Shown: positions 22,765 through 34,125, counted from the first letter of the stretch. The stretch: 64,000 nucleotides of DNA from Gigaspora margarita (GCA_009809945.1 WTPW01000077.1:293491-357490); one strand, 5' to 3'. Program-made: numbers and translations. The notes: a model not told the origin generated them from the letters alone.

Positions 22765-22990
22765 AGACCAAGTTGATTATGTGTTTTACATTATCCCCCT
22801 CCCTCATAGTAAAAAAAAAAATTTAGAGAAATATACATAGGGTTACGGAATATTTCGGAAAATTTTTACAAGTCACGGAACAAATCGGTAATTTTTTTTT
22901 TGGAAAAATTTTTTTAAATTTTTACTATGTGAACCACCCCTCTCCTGGAGGGAGAGGGGGGTAATGTAAAACACATAATCAACTTGGTCT
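22765..22990. mobile_element. 226-base MITE with AGACCAAGTTG ends
   Basis: The ends AGACCAAGTTGATTATGTGT and ACACATAATCAACTTGGTCT are perfect inverse copies, continuing into TTTACATTA-CCCCCTC and GAGGGGGGTAATGTAAA. The interior holds ACGGAATATTTCGGAAAATT. The well-kept ends suggest recent insertion. Confidence 0.9.
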
Positions 22991-23411
22991 GAACTTATGA
23001 TAAAGCAATTGGATTTATCTTATACTTTTTTATAATCATAATAAATTAATAACATAATTTACAAAGCTTCACCTAAATTTAAATTTGTTTGCAAATAATA
23101 CAAAAAATTACTTATTTATAAAAAGATGAGTAGTAATTAAATACTGTAGGTCCTGGCAATATCAGTTATATAGACAACTATTTATAAGGACTATTCATAA
23201 ATATTGCGTATAGGCAGACTTAAAGACAGTGCAGATTCATAATTTATTAGAATTAGCATTGGGTATTAATGATTTGGTTAAATTTAGTTACATAATTACT
23301 ATCTATAAACATTGTCTGTATATTGGATATTTATATTAAAATACTATATGATTCTGCATTGTTCATATTATCTAAAGAATTTTTGATCCTTAATGCTAAC
23401 TCTAAATATCA
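22991..23411. other. AT-rich stretch, nothing recognised
   Basis: No gene or repeat with clear ends. The left target copy of the next element begins at 23412. Confidence 0.5.
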
Positions 23412-23420
23412 CATAATATT

Positions 23421-23744
23421 GCACGTCTGAAATGTGTGCCAGGTTGGTGGCGCAGCAAAATTATTTAAAGTTCGTTATTGTTAGGGTAAGGGTAAGAGTA
23501 AGGGTTAAGGTTAGGGTAAGAAAGAGATTTATATTGTAAAATTGCCCAACGAAAACTTTTTGTTAGAGCACTAAAGGGAGTTTCTTATACGGATTTTCGA
23601 TAAATAAACGATTTTTGGCAAAACGAACGTTTGTTTTGAACTTTTCTGATCGTGTTACGTTACACCTGATCGTGAAATCTGATTCGTAGTTAGGCAATAT
23701 GCGCCACAATTGAGCCACCAACCTGGCACACATTTCAGACGTGC
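23421..23744. mobile_element. core-sharing element c, 9-base target copies
   Basis: Perfect TIRs start GCACGTCTGAAATGTGTGCC and continue AGGTTGGTGGC. A 9-base duplication, CATAATATT, stands at 23412-23420 and 23745-23753. A TTAGGGTAAGGGTAAGAGT-type tract lies at 23478-23520, then TTTTTGTTAGAGCACTAAAG, GGCAAAACGAACGTTTG and, in inverse orientation, ACGTTACACCTGATC at 23657-23671. Nine-base targets suit Mutator-like transposition. The interior matches the element at 33769-34125. Confidence 0.9.
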
Positions 23745-23752
23745 CATAATAT

Positions 23753-24085
23753 TAGGCCACGATCTTTCGTTTTACATTACATGAAACCTGAAAACTTGGA
23801 TTGGTCGGTCCAATTATTTTAATTTACTGTTAATAAAATAATGTTCACATCTAAGGTTAATTTTTCATGCCGGCAGTCATATTTTTCCGTCAGTCATATC
23901 GGACAATTACGGGAAATTAAGGTCTCCATCGAGTGGCACCGTATGAGAATAGCGGGAAAAATAAATGTCAAAAATCGAACAATCGGCACAAATTAGAACT
24001 AAAGAAAAAATAAAAAAATTTTTTGAAAATGGAAAAATGGGTCGATTGGTAATGCAAAACGAAAAATCAACATTGTGTGACCTTA
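23753..24085. mobile_element. family H element, diverged copy
   Basis: The left end is TTAGGCCACGATCTTTCGTT and the right end the inverse of TAAGGTCACACAATGTTGAT. Inside are ATGTTCACATCTAAGGTTAA and CGGACAATTACGGGAAATTA. The same order is better kept at 25790-26169. It directly abuts the target copy of the element at 23421. Confidence 0.7.
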
Positions 24086-25197
24086 TTTATCAAAACTATA
24101 TAAATTTTTGTCCCAGCTAGACAGAACTGTAATCTAAACAAGTGTAATAAAATCTATGAAGTATGCAAATTTTTTAGAGTCAAAAAGTTTATACCCTTCT
24201 GGGAATAGAAATAATAATAATACATTAACGAAATTTACAGACATCATGCCCCTTTATGGTGTGCGTATTGTCATTCAAAAGATTTATGAATGTTTATTTT
24301 ACAAATATCTTGCCAATATTTTTTCACAAAGACGCTTTTTTTTAGACGTCTCATATGATAATAGAATAAATAAATGAATTGCTTATTACGTGTACGTTCA
24401 AGCTTTCATCAAGTTTAAAAATTTAACAAATGTACTACAATATCCATCTCATCGTGTATTCCCATCAAAAATTTGTAATTTTAAACTCGCGTGACCGTTA
24501 TGTATCGTACTATACATAACTCGTACAACATATTATTGAACCAATTTATGGATCGATCATATTAATATTTGTCACGAGCTAAGACAAGCCGGATATCTGT
24601 TAGTATGTTTGTCGTTCAACCACCAATCACGAATTAATACATTCTAAACATGAAAGGCTGAAATTATTTGTTTTGATTAGCAGCAAGCTTAAGTAGTCAG
24701 ATGACAAATATATAACTTGTTTGCATTCAAATATGCTTTTTCTGGATGCTAACAACAATTATTAACATTGAAACGTATTTAGTTGATCATCGTAGTTTCG
24801 GCAATATCATATCATTTAGCAATTGCCAATAATAATCAGTTTATTGTGCGTTCACGTATTACGTCCGATTATAATCATATTTTAGGTTTTTATTGTATAA
24901 ACATGCTATTACCTTATCTACTATCCATGATTTTACACCAAAAAGCCCACAATAAGATTTTTGTTTTTGCTTTGCATGCGACGACACGATCTTTTCAAAA
25001 GCATTTGTGATACCGTACTATTATTTAAGTGTACATACGCACACACATGCATGGCCTACTATTAGAGGCACTTTTGTGTAACTGCTATCTCGTTGATAAA
25101 ATTTAATTTTAACATAATATAGATGAGATATTTAGATAAGTGGATACGCGAGTTTATTTATTAAAGAACTGTTATTACTGTAATAGCACAATACAAT
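24086..25197. other. intergenic stretch, nothing recognised
   Basis: Base composition is less extreme than in the repeats, with several CG-containing words, so this may be unique host DNA. Two short plus-strand frames (24156-24377 and 24783-25010) show no recognisable motif and no splice partners. Confidence 0.4.
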
Positions 25198-25203
25198 CAA
25201 ATG

Positions 25204-25280
25204 GGGCCTGTGCCTTGAAAATCAAGTTATGAGATATATAATTTACTATGTCTCATAACTGATTTTCAAGGCACAGACTC
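25204..25280. mobile_element. 77-base perfect-hairpin MITE
   Basis: TGTGCCTTGAAAATCAAGTT and its inverse AACTGATTTTCAAGGCACA fold almost end to end, with only ~20 bases of loop. CAAATG stands at 25198-25203 and 25281-25286, a likely 6-base target copy. Confidence 0.8.
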
Positions 25281-25542
25281 CAAATGATATGTCGTCAATC
25301 AAGATTTAAAAAATGTTATCTATCATAAATTTGATACTTCATTTGATAAACTATGTTCATATTAACGAAGATGTGAGTAAAAAATATAGATTATTTTTTT
25401 AAACCTGGGTTTAACATCCTACAAAATAAAATTTTTTAGACGTGACTAGGTGCTTGAAATGTTTAAGGGAGCTGAACCATAATTAATTTGATTTTTTTTT
25501 TTAAAAAAAACTTTAGATTTAATAAAATTTTTACAACTATTA

Positions 25543-25758
25543 TAAAACGCACCTATGGTATTTTACACCTAATATATTTTTTTTTATTTTGCTTTTCAGA
25601 TTTTCTAAGTTTTGTGTAGTATTTAGTTAAGGGTTAAGAAGTTTAGAAAGGGGGTTTGAGAGCATAAAACTTTTTTACCTAAGACACTCCACATCAATTA
25701 ATTATCTAAATTTTGAGATAATGTATACATAAGTGTAAAACACCATAGGTGCGTTTTA
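25543..25758. mobile_element. AAAACGCACC-ended element e
   Basis: TIRs are TAAAACGCACCTATGGTATT then TTACACC, and the inverse of GTGTAAAACACCATAGGTGC then GTTTTA. These match the ends of the element at 17598-17948, but the interior is shorter, with AGTTAAGGGTTAAGAAG in place of the CCCTAACCCTAA tract and no GATCAGG word. Confidence 0.85.
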
Positions 25759-25789
25759 GTAAAAGTAAAAATTTCATACCTAATTGTAT

Positions 25790-26169
25790 TAGGCCACGCA
25801 AAGTTAATTTTTCGTTTTGCATAACCTGGAGTTTCAAAATTCCGGTCGGCGGGTCGGATTTTTTTTTTTTTTTTTTTTTTAAATTAACTTTACGTGGCCT
25901 AAATTAATTCATGTTCGCATCTAAGGTCACGCAAAGTTAATTCTTCGGTTTGCATAACATGGAATAAGAAAATTTTGTCTTTTTTTTATCGGGCCTATCG
26001 GGTAATTACGGAAAATTAAGGTCATCATCGGGTGACACCGGAGAAAAAATTTAAATGGCAAAAATGGAATAATTGGTACAATAGGAATTTAAAAAAAAAA
26101 AAAATTTTTTTTTGGAAAAATTGGGTCGGCGGGTTATGCAAAACGAAAAATTAACTTTGCGTGGCCTTA
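25790..26169. mobile_element. family H element
   Basis: Outer TIRs are TTAGGCCACGCAAAGTTAAT then TTTTCGTTTTGCATAACC, and their inverse ending GCGTGGCCTTAA. The same terminal word recurs twice inside, inverted near 25880-25900 and direct near 25923-25960, so it looks like a short copy fused to a long one through ATGTTCGCATCT. The same fused layout is found at 23753-24085. The interior CGGGTAATTACGGAAAATTA is shared. Poly(T) and poly(A) runs are present. Confidence 0.8.
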
Positions 26170-27186
26170 AGTTATATAATACAATTATAATGTAAAAACA
26201 AGTACTGTGTATTTATTAAATACATATACATTTAGTTTGAAAAAAGAAAAATACAAGGTATTAGATTGTCATTAAATTACGGTGTGAGACCGGAAACATG
26301 ACCTGATGCAGGCACCTGCACTCGTGCCCCGGGTATTAACATATTTAGACTTACCGGCCCGATTTCCTCGAAATTTCCGATCGGCTCGATCCGAAATGCA
26401 CGATCGGTGATATATGGGTAATAAAAATTATTGATGCAATACGGCGAATTTAGGTAAAATCAAATATAACAGATAAGGGTAATTCAAGGTTTACTGATGA
26501 TTATAAAAATATCAGTAATTATAGCAATAATAATAATAATAACGATTCTAGTAAAATCAATGATTCTTGCGATGAAAATAATAAGACCCAATAAGTATAA
26601 ATAAAGGCCGTCTGGCCCTTTGGGAACGACATTGAATTCCCACCTTTGCCTAAATAAAACATATATACTATTATAAACGTTCCTTTATTGTTGTCTTTAA
26701 TAAAAATAATACCCATACATATATTCGATACATAAATAAAACTAATAAACTCGTATACATTCGTTAAGCTGCTACTACTACATTTACTTTGTATAAACTA
26801 TCCCGAAACTCTGCCCAACCACTCAGCCAAATCTAACACGCCTTTTTCGACCACAACGTAACCTAAATTTTGGTTACACAAAGCATAACCCGACCCATCG
26901 ATAGACCCGCCAATTTTAAGGGTTGTCAACGGTTAAATTTAAGTTTTTTTTAATTTTATCCTTCTTTCTGAAATTTTTTTAAAAATAATAGCGCCAATCT
27001 ATTAATAAATCAATCTATAGCAATCGCAGATTAATATTTAACTAAGAATTTAAATCGGTTAATTATATCAGAATTGTTTAATCAATGATAATGCAGTTGT
27101 TGTTTATATATTTCTCGTTGTTTAAAAATTTCTCGTTGTTTATATTATTCCTTGTGGTTTATATTATTTCTTGTTTTTTTTTGAAG
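26170..27186. other. intergenic stretch with a GC-richer block
   Basis: No gene supported. 26280-26410 is GC-richer (for example GGCACCTGCACTCGTGCCCC and CCGATCGGCTCGATCCG), with no tRNA or coding pattern. 27085-27186 repeats TTTCTCGTTGTTTA-like words just before the next gene. Confidence 0.45.
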
Positions 27187-30128
27187 ATGCACCATTTATC
27201 AAAATTATTTGTGCGTCCTTTTTTGTCCCGATCTAGTCGTCAAACATCTAGTAGCAACGTACCTGATCGTCATGTACCTGATAATCAAGTACAAGTACTT
27301 GATAGTCAAGCACCTGACAGTCAAGTACCCAATAGTCAAATAACTATCTTCGAAGAAATTTACAAACAAGAGTTGGAATATTTCCTTATTGAACCGCCAA
27401 ATCAGTGGAGTTGGTATAGGTTTCTGAAACACCTGAGCAACAAAGGGCTCTTAAAGGATAACGATCATGCTAACCCATTATATCCAAGGTGTTTGGAGCG
27501 TATCGTAGACAACTTAACATACACCGAAGAAATGAGGAAATTTGTGAAGAAAAATCTCAGTAAAAAAGAGATTTCTAGGTACCTAAAAAAACGTTTGCTT
27601 GGTCTTTGTTTAATTTTTGGAATGGAATCACTATAGGTATAAAAATAGAATAAATTAAACAAGGGCCAAACAAAGTTTTTTTTTATAGGAATGTGAGTGC
27701 CATTATTTTTAGACACATTGTTATAGATTAAAGTCTACTGGTTTCTGATAAGAGATCAGTTATGAATCTTCCTTAGTAAATGATAATTATATCGAATTCA
27801 CTTGGATATGCATTTTTAAGGCATTATACAGGGCAAAATTGGAGAACTGAAAGCTTATCATATAGCCACAATTACAGGTTAACTGTAAACATTCTTCTCT
27901 GGCTTTGTATAAGTAGATATCTTCATAATATACATTAAGTAAAATGTTAAATTATATTGGGCTAGATGACATGCGAACCTGCCTTCACATTATATAAAAG
28001 TTTGCTAACAATTTTTAACTTAGTAGAAATTAATTTTAATAAAATTTTTTTAATTAAAAACAGAAAACGTGAGTAACACGTTTTTGGCAAAGTTATCAGT
28101 TTGAGAATGTAGAATTGTCTGGAGATGATGGTGAGCCAAGCACATTGAATAGAGCCCAATCATTTTCAGATGACATGAACAATTCATCTAATGAAGCCAG
28201 GTTGTCCGATGATAATGTAACTATAATTATTAAAGTTTTTTTTTTGTTTACTTCTGCACTTTTCAAATTAATATTATAATTAAACTTTTTATTATTGAAT
28301 TGGTTTTTAAAAAATTATTCAGGCTATAAATAGTGCAACAATTAGAGAGCTTTCAAATATTGGAGGAATTGCACGATATTATATAATCTTTCTTCCAGAA
28401 AGCAATAAAAAAGATCTTATACGGCAAGAATTTAGTGATGAAGAATGGAATGTGCTTGAAAAGGCATTTAGCAAAGTAATTATTTTTTTTTTTATCAGAA
28501 TATCTAGTTACATTTCAATTAATAATGAGATATTATATTATACTTTTAGAAAAATGATAAAATTAGTGCAGAAGTCATATTCCCTACGAATAAGGTTGAA
28601 ACTATCTTAAAAGAGTATGATGATTCACTAAAACAGGCTACAGAAAATTACTACGTAGACCTTCATGCAGTAGCTATAATACCTAGTTATCAAAATCATT
28701 ACAAGTTCCATAATGATTGGCTGTCTAAATGGGTAGATAATGTATATCAAAAATTGTAAGTTTTTGGTATTAACTATGGGATCTGATCAACTCACCAACA
28801 ATCACTTCATAGATACTACATTTCATTGACAATTATTTCACTGAAGCTCATTTTACAGACAAAGTAATTCTGGTCAATATCATTAGGGTTGGGTTAGAAT
28901 TAAAGCTAAAGTTAGCGTAATTTATAAAAAAAAGCTTGTCGATGAAATGAGATAGACTGTTGGTAAAATGAACTTGATGGTAAATAATTGTTGGTGAAAT
29001 GTGGTGTCTACGAAGTGATTGTCAGTGAAATAATACAGACCCATTAACTATTACTTAATTGTTAATATATACTATATTAATTTATTAATCTTTTATATTT
29101 TTAGTCTGACTTGCTTTCAACTTTCAAAGCATGTATTGAATGATGAAGAAAGTGGTGAATATCAATATAGAAGTTGGCTTGTAAATTTATTATGTGAAGA
29201 AATTTTCCTTGATCTAAATAATATTATCCAATTAGCAGCGTAAGTAATTGCAAGAAAATCAATCAGAATATTAGTATAACATAAAATTTATGACTGTATG
29301 GTGATCTGATCTCTATATTATATATTTTATAGAGGAGAGGTGGAAAACATTAATCGAAAAATTCAAAAGGATTCATCTAAACACCCAGATGAACGAAGTT
29401 CTATTGGTTGGTACCATGTTGGGGTGCTGAAGATAAATATAAATGGTACTGAAATGCAGGCAGGCTTTCTTGAAGTAATTGGAAATGCTATAGTTGAAGA
29501 CTATATGAAAAAAATTGATGACCGTAATAAGGTTTTAAAAGGTAAAATAGAGTTTTGCATATATACATTATGTAAAATAATTTGGACTTATAATTTTTTG
29601 AACAGCCAATGCGTTTGGCATTTTCTCAATTGGAGGAAATTCTATATGATATGAGAAAGGTGTAGAACTCAAGCAAAAACTTGAAACATTCGGAATTATT
29701 GTTGATAGTAAGTAAAAATTTTAGTATATTTGTAATTATGAAACTTTATTATATTTTCTAAGCGTTATTATTATATTAGGGAGGCATTTTGTTTTTTATG
29801 CTATGGAATATTTCAATGGGGCCTATCTTGTATATGAGATTTTTTTCCTTTACATTGCCAGATACGCCAACACAATTATATTTATTGAAAGACATTATAA
29901 ACATTTTATTAAAATTTAGAGTAAGTTTATCTTTAAATCGAATATTTTATTACACATGATAATATATATTAATGATTTTTTAAAAATAGGCCCGTGTTGA
30001 ACGCTTATATAACCAAATAATTGCACTGTTAAGTATAACGTCCCAACAAAATATGCGCCCACAACGGATAACAGTTCCGTTGTTGCTTCTCCAGCTATTT
30101 TAAAAACTCATAGAAGTATAATATTAGA
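27187..30128 (+). pseudogene. multi-exon hypothetical protein, frameshifted
   Basis: First exon 27187-27600 or so: MHHLSKLFVRPFL, a degenerate VPDSQ-like repeat (about residues 20-50), then IYKQELEYFLIEPPNQWSWY. Further exons by GT..AG: 28100-28216, 28323-28475, 28550-28755, 29105-29239, 29333-29541, 29606-29707, 29780-29920, 29990-30128. They read ELSGDDGEPSTLNRAQSF, ATIRELSNIGGIARYYIIFL, LHAVAIIPSYQNHYKFH, SWLVNLLCEEIFLDLNNII, SSIGWYHVGVLKI, GVELKQKLETFGIIVDS, FVFYAMEYFNGAYLVYEI and LYLLKDIINILLKF. Frame jumps are needed near 29645, 29846 and 30075, and the intron after exon 1 holds a dispersed repeat. The family is not assigned a function; it resembles lineage-specific families of mycorrhizal fungi, from memory only. 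Confidence 0.6.
27730..27965 (-). repeat. dispersed repeat, copy of the 32989-33505 unit
   Basis: Its reverse complement follows the unit at 33250-33505: TATCGAATTCACTTGG, ATGCATTTTTAAGGCATTAT, AAAATTGGAGAACTGAAAGC and AACATTCTTCTCTGGC are the landmarks. It sits in the large intron after the first exon of the hypothetical gene. Confidence 0.75.
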
Positions 30129-30334
30129 TGATTCTTAGATATTTTTTCTTAGACAGCTTAGCTCCTTTACTTTGTAATGCTTTTGAAGTTGAATAGAATA
30201 GATATGCATAGTCATAACTAATTTATAATTAATTCGTTAGCTTTTAATAAACATCTATTTGCTTATCATATGTGGGCTGGATAATATGCCTTGTCAGTAG
30301 TTTTAAATTTTATATACATAAATATAATAATGTA

Positions 30335-30490
30335 GCTCAAACATGGCGTCGAAACGAAACCTACCCGAAACTAGCTTCGGAACGGTTCTAATCCGAAACT
30401 AGTTTCAGATTTTTTTAAAAAAATCGAAACTCCGAAACCCGAAACTATAATCCGAAACCCAAACCTATAATCCAAAACTCAAAAATATAA
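30335..30490. repeat. CCGAAACTATAATCC minisatellite
   Basis: The words CGAAAC and CCGAAACTATAATCCGAAAC recur about eight times with an inverted component (AACTAGCTTCGG and CCGAAACTAGTTTC). Confidence 0.6.
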
Positions 30491-30752
30491 TATTGAAGCT
30501 TATAAATTTATTATAAAGTTGCCTTATTTTTAATGAATTTCTAATGTTTACTATTCAATCTCTTGATTTCTGTGGATATATGGAAACCATCGTTCACACT
30601 TTTTTGAAAGATGTAAAATCGACCAAATATAAATTAAAAAACCTTAGAATCAAAAATTTATCGAAAAAACCTCCAAATAACAAAAAAATTGCATATTTAT
30701 ATTCGACTTATTCCTTCATGCATTTCTAGTGGCCAAAAAAGATTTTGGCCGG

Positions 30753-31216
30753 TGTTACAACCATGGGAGAGACTTGGCTAACATGAGGACAAATTAGCTC
30801 AGGGTTGCAAGCATAGGTTATGCGAGATGAATGTTCATTAGGGGATTCGGAATTAATGATAGAGGGTTATTAAGGAATGTATTTATTTATTTAGTAACTA
30901 TTCGGAACAAAAGGATAATCCCTATTCTTTATTTACTCAAGCACTGTATTTATACATTTTAGTCTGCCATGGTTTGAAATCAAGATCTGTGGTCTCAAAC
31001 CCATACCGGTGGTCTCAGACCAAGATCCGGGGTCTCAGACCAATATCGGTGGTCTCAGACCACGATCTATGGTCTCAAACCACGATCTGTGGTCCCAAAC
31101 CCAGATCTCCCATACATAGCCACTCTATACAATCATACTAACAAATATAGTAACGAACACTAATACAATAATAAAAAATATTACAAAGAAAAATTGAACA
31201 CAAAATTTTCGTAACA
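30753..31216. mobile_element. solo LTR (464 bases)
   Basis: It begins TGTTACAACCATGG and ends TTTTCGTAACA, giving TG..CA with a 5-base inverted end TGTTA/TAACA. CCGG stands on both sides (30749-30752 and 31217-31220), a 4-base target copy. A TATTTATACATTTT box lies about two fifths in. No internal retroelement region is present, so this looks like a recombined solo LTR. It is inserted in a GGCCAAAA/TTTTGGCC palindrome. Confidence 0.75.
30978..31105. repeat. 20-base minisatellite inside the LTR
   Basis: About six units of GATCTGTGGTCTCAAACCAC with small changes (ATCGGTGGTCTCAGACCA and so on). Each has a palindromic GGTCTCAGACC core. Confidence 0.85.
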
Positions 31217-31409
31217 CCGGGTCAGCCCGTATCATTAATCCAAACTTGCTATGCTACTCATATATTATTTCGCAAATCAATACTTGCACAAGATTTACCT
31301 AGTTAAATATTATTTTACGAAATTTACAATATTTACTGAGTAGTAGCAATTTTTAGAAACATCACAATATTTGCTGAGTATAGCAATTTTTATTTTTTGA
31401 TTTATCGTT

Positions 31410-32690
31410 ATAGATCTTCAGGAATTTAAGGCAAATTTAATAACTTGGCTGTTATATCTTGTGTGTTAATGAGTTTGCTGGCGTACATATGATTCGAATG
31501 TTTTGATGATTCGATATTAAATTTAATTTTATTGGCTTCCATGAATTATTTTTTGATTTCATTGTCATCATCTTCACTCATTTCGTCAAACCAATGTCCA
31601 ATTTTATGAGCAATAACAGTTGCCATGGGCCGTTTACTCTGATTTAGATTCATACATCTCTTGGCCAATTTAATGTAACAATCAGGTGTTTCCTTATTAA
31701 ATTCTGGTTGTTGTTTTTTTTTCCGTACATATTTTTACCGCAAGGTCGGTATTTAAAGATTCACCATCAAATGCTCTTTTTCCAGTTGATATTTCAGACA
31801 TGATGACTCCAAAACTGTAGATTCAGCCGCTTACGTGAACGGTTTACCCATTAGAACTTCAGGTGCTACATATGGCATAACACCATTAATTTCTTCTTTT
31901 TGTTTCATATTAGATGATATTGTAAGTCCTAGATCCGTAATGTACGCACTATGTAAATGAATCTTGCAAGATATTTCCGGAATGTAAATCTCGATGAATC
32001 AATTCTTGAGAACGAATTGATTCAAGATCTGAAAACGATATAATACAACAGATTCAATTTATCTTTCCATTCCATTTGTGCTACGAATAATATTTTGACG
32101 CAATGAGCCTTTTTTCGCATATTTCAAAACGATAATATAGTCTTTAGATTTTATCATCTCTTTAAAATTATATTAATTTTTTTTTAAAAAAATAAAAAAC
32201 GAAATATTAAATAATATTACAGTATTACATTAACAAATTCTTGATTATATTAATATTATCGCATTGACCAATTCTTGAATACATTTATTTGAATCATGAA
32301 TCAATTTAAGTGCAATTGGTATCCAAATACTGTATTACTATTTTTATCATGCCAATATGAATAATACACAGTCGCAAAACCACCTTTTCCTGTTCCTTCT
32401 ATATCTTGAAATTCGTTATAAGGAATCCATGATAGTTGATACTTTTCATCATCTAATATTTTCTTCAAATTATCATCAATGTATGGTTCGCTCCACAATA
32501 TTGGTATAATAATTCTATACCAATGCCGGTTTTTTTTTTTTCGAAAGTTGTCCAATATGACATAGTGACTTCCGTTTGGTAATATCGATATTGGAAATTT
32601 TCTGAAGACTTGGGAATTCTCCTCTTTCTTGCTAAAAAACTGGCTTGTTCTTGCGACGGAGCTGGACACAATGTCGAGCAGAAAATTCAT
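31410..32690 (-). pseudogene. protein kinase, frameshifted
   Basis: Domains run in order on the minus strand: WIPYNEFQDIEGTGKGGFAT (glycine loop, near 32350-32430), IALKLIHDSNKCIQEL with the VAIK-type Lys (near 32290, other frame), KYAKKGSLRQNII hinge region (near 32100), ELIHRDLHSGNIL (catalytic loop, near 32000), ITDLGLTISS (Mg loop, DLG form, near 31935), MPYVAPEVL (APE, near 31870), SFGVIMSEISTGKRAF (near 31805) and KLAKRCMNLNQSKRP (near 31650). These belong to one kinase but lie in different frames, with at least four shifts or stops, for example a TAA directly after GKPFT. The IHRDLHSGNIL/DLG style is common in the expanded kinase families of mycorrhizal fungi. An N-terminal frame from 32690 precedes it. 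Confidence 0.85.
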
Positions 32691-32988
32691 CGATGCAGAT
32701 CATCAGGCTGTCACATGAAAAGTCCGGTGACTCGCAATGTTCCGCTTTGTGACTCGTTCACAAGTGGATACTTTAAATTATTCTTTTAAAAACAGGTTAC
32801 GCCTAATTTTTTGATTCCAATTAAAAAAAAAAAAAAAAGGAAAAAAAAAAATTTAGAATAAATTAATTTTCATTAAGTTAAAAATATTAGCGAATAATTT
32901 ATGTGTGTCATATAAACTCATAATATCGAGTTTAAAAATAATTTAAACGTTCACTTGCGTAGATTTTAAAGTTCCATAGATATTTTCA

Positions 32989-33505
32989 TAAAATATAGAA
33001 AAAGTAAATTCGGTGAAAAATCTCACCTAGCCCAATATTACTTGAACATTTACTTAATGTACACCGCCATGTATACCTATCTATACGGAGTCGGAGAAGA
33101 ACGTTCACAGTCATCTTGTAACTGTGGCCACGATGAGCTTTCGATTCTCCAATTTAACACCATATAACCTTAAGAATGCATATTCGATATATGCAAGGAG
33201 GGCAATGCTGATTCCTTATCCAGAACCAGTAGACCTTAATAGATACCACAGAAAACATAGAAAAAGTAAATTCGGTCATTAACACCTAGCACGAAATTAT
33301 TTGACTTCTACTTCATATATACCTATGAAGTTATTTACTTATACAGAGTCAGAAAAGAACGTTCACAGTTATCTTGTAACAGTGGCCACGCTGAGCTTTC
33401 AATTCTCCAATTTTACTCCGTATAATGCCTTAAAATGCATACCCAAGTGAATTCGATATTTGTTATAACTGATTCCTCATTCAGAACCAATGGACCGAGT
33501 TTAAG
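32989..33505. repeat. ~257-base tandem duplication
   Basis: Two head-to-tail copies (about 32989-33245 and 33246-33505) share AGAAAAAGTAAATTCGG, AAGAACGTTCACAG, CTTGTAACNGTGGCCACG, GAGCTTTC, ATTCTCCAATTT and CAGAACCA. A third, inverted copy is at 27730-27965. No coding frame. Confidence 0.85.
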
Positions 33506-33605
33506 CGTAGATTTGAAAATTAGAATTCGTAACATTTAACTTACATTTGAATTTTTTTTTACCAAGTTTTTTTCTTTGTAAATTCGAGTATTGTAAATTT
33601 GAGTA

Positions 33606-33728
33606 CAGTCAACTCTGGATATAACGAACCTCATTATAATGAACTCAATTTTAAAATTCTTAATAGTTCAGTATAAAAAAAGCCATTTTTTTTGTCCAGA
33701 CTCGGGTTCGGTATAGAAAGAGTTGACT
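33606..33728. mobile_element. pogo-like MITE with ATAACGAACC ends
   Basis: The left end is TA then CAGTCAACTCTGGATATAAC, the right end the inverse, AGAGTTGACTTA. Sub-terminal ACGAACCTC is mirrored by GGGTTCGGT. TA flanks and CAGTNNAACTC ends suit pogo. About 123 bases. Confidence 0.75.
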
Positions 33729-33768
33729 TATGACGAAAAATAAACAGATCGACATTGTTTTGATTTCA

Positions 33769-34125
33769 CGGGTTTTTTAAATACTATGCCAAGAACACCT
33801 CCAAAAATTAGCCAATCAGAATCGTAGATCAGGTGTAACGTGAAATCAAAACAATCGAATTTAGAGTAATAAGCCTTTAGGTTAACTTTAGGGTAAGGTT
33901 AGTAAAGTTAGGTTAAAGTTAGGATAAACTGTATATACTAAAATTTGAAGAGGAATTTTTTTTGTTAGAATACAAAAGGTGGTTTCTTATGCGGTTTTTC
34001 GAAACCAAGCGATTTTTGACAAAGCGAACGTTTGTTTTGAATTTCCTGATCGTGTAACGTTACACCTGATCTCGAAATCTGATTTGTTGCGCAGAATTTT
34101 TGGAGTAGTTTTTTTTAAAATCCCG
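33769..34125. mobile_element. core-sharing element d
   Basis: Imperfect TIRs CGGGTTTTTTAAATACT and the inverse of AGTAGTTTTTTTTAAAATCC then CG continue into CTCCAAAAATT / AATTTTTGGAG. GATCAGGTGTAACGT is at 33827-33841, and in inverse at 34057-34071 within the palindrome TGTAACGTTACA. TTAGGGTAAGGTTAG and GTTAGGTTAAAGTTAGG tracts lie between. TTTTTGTTAGAATACAAAAG, GGTGGTTTCTTATGCGG and AAAGCGAACGTTTG match the element at 23421, whose ends differ. Confidence 0.8.

Noticed and set aside
24783..25010. 75-codon frame as a small gene
   Set aside because: No recognisable motif, no splice signals of note and no repeat support. It is left as unassigned.
26280..26410. GC-richer block as an RNA gene
   Set aside because: No cloverleaf, box motifs or coding pattern could be found.
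30978..31105. CRISPR-like array
   Set aside because: The 20-base units are contiguous without unique spacers; it is a minisatellite in an LTR.
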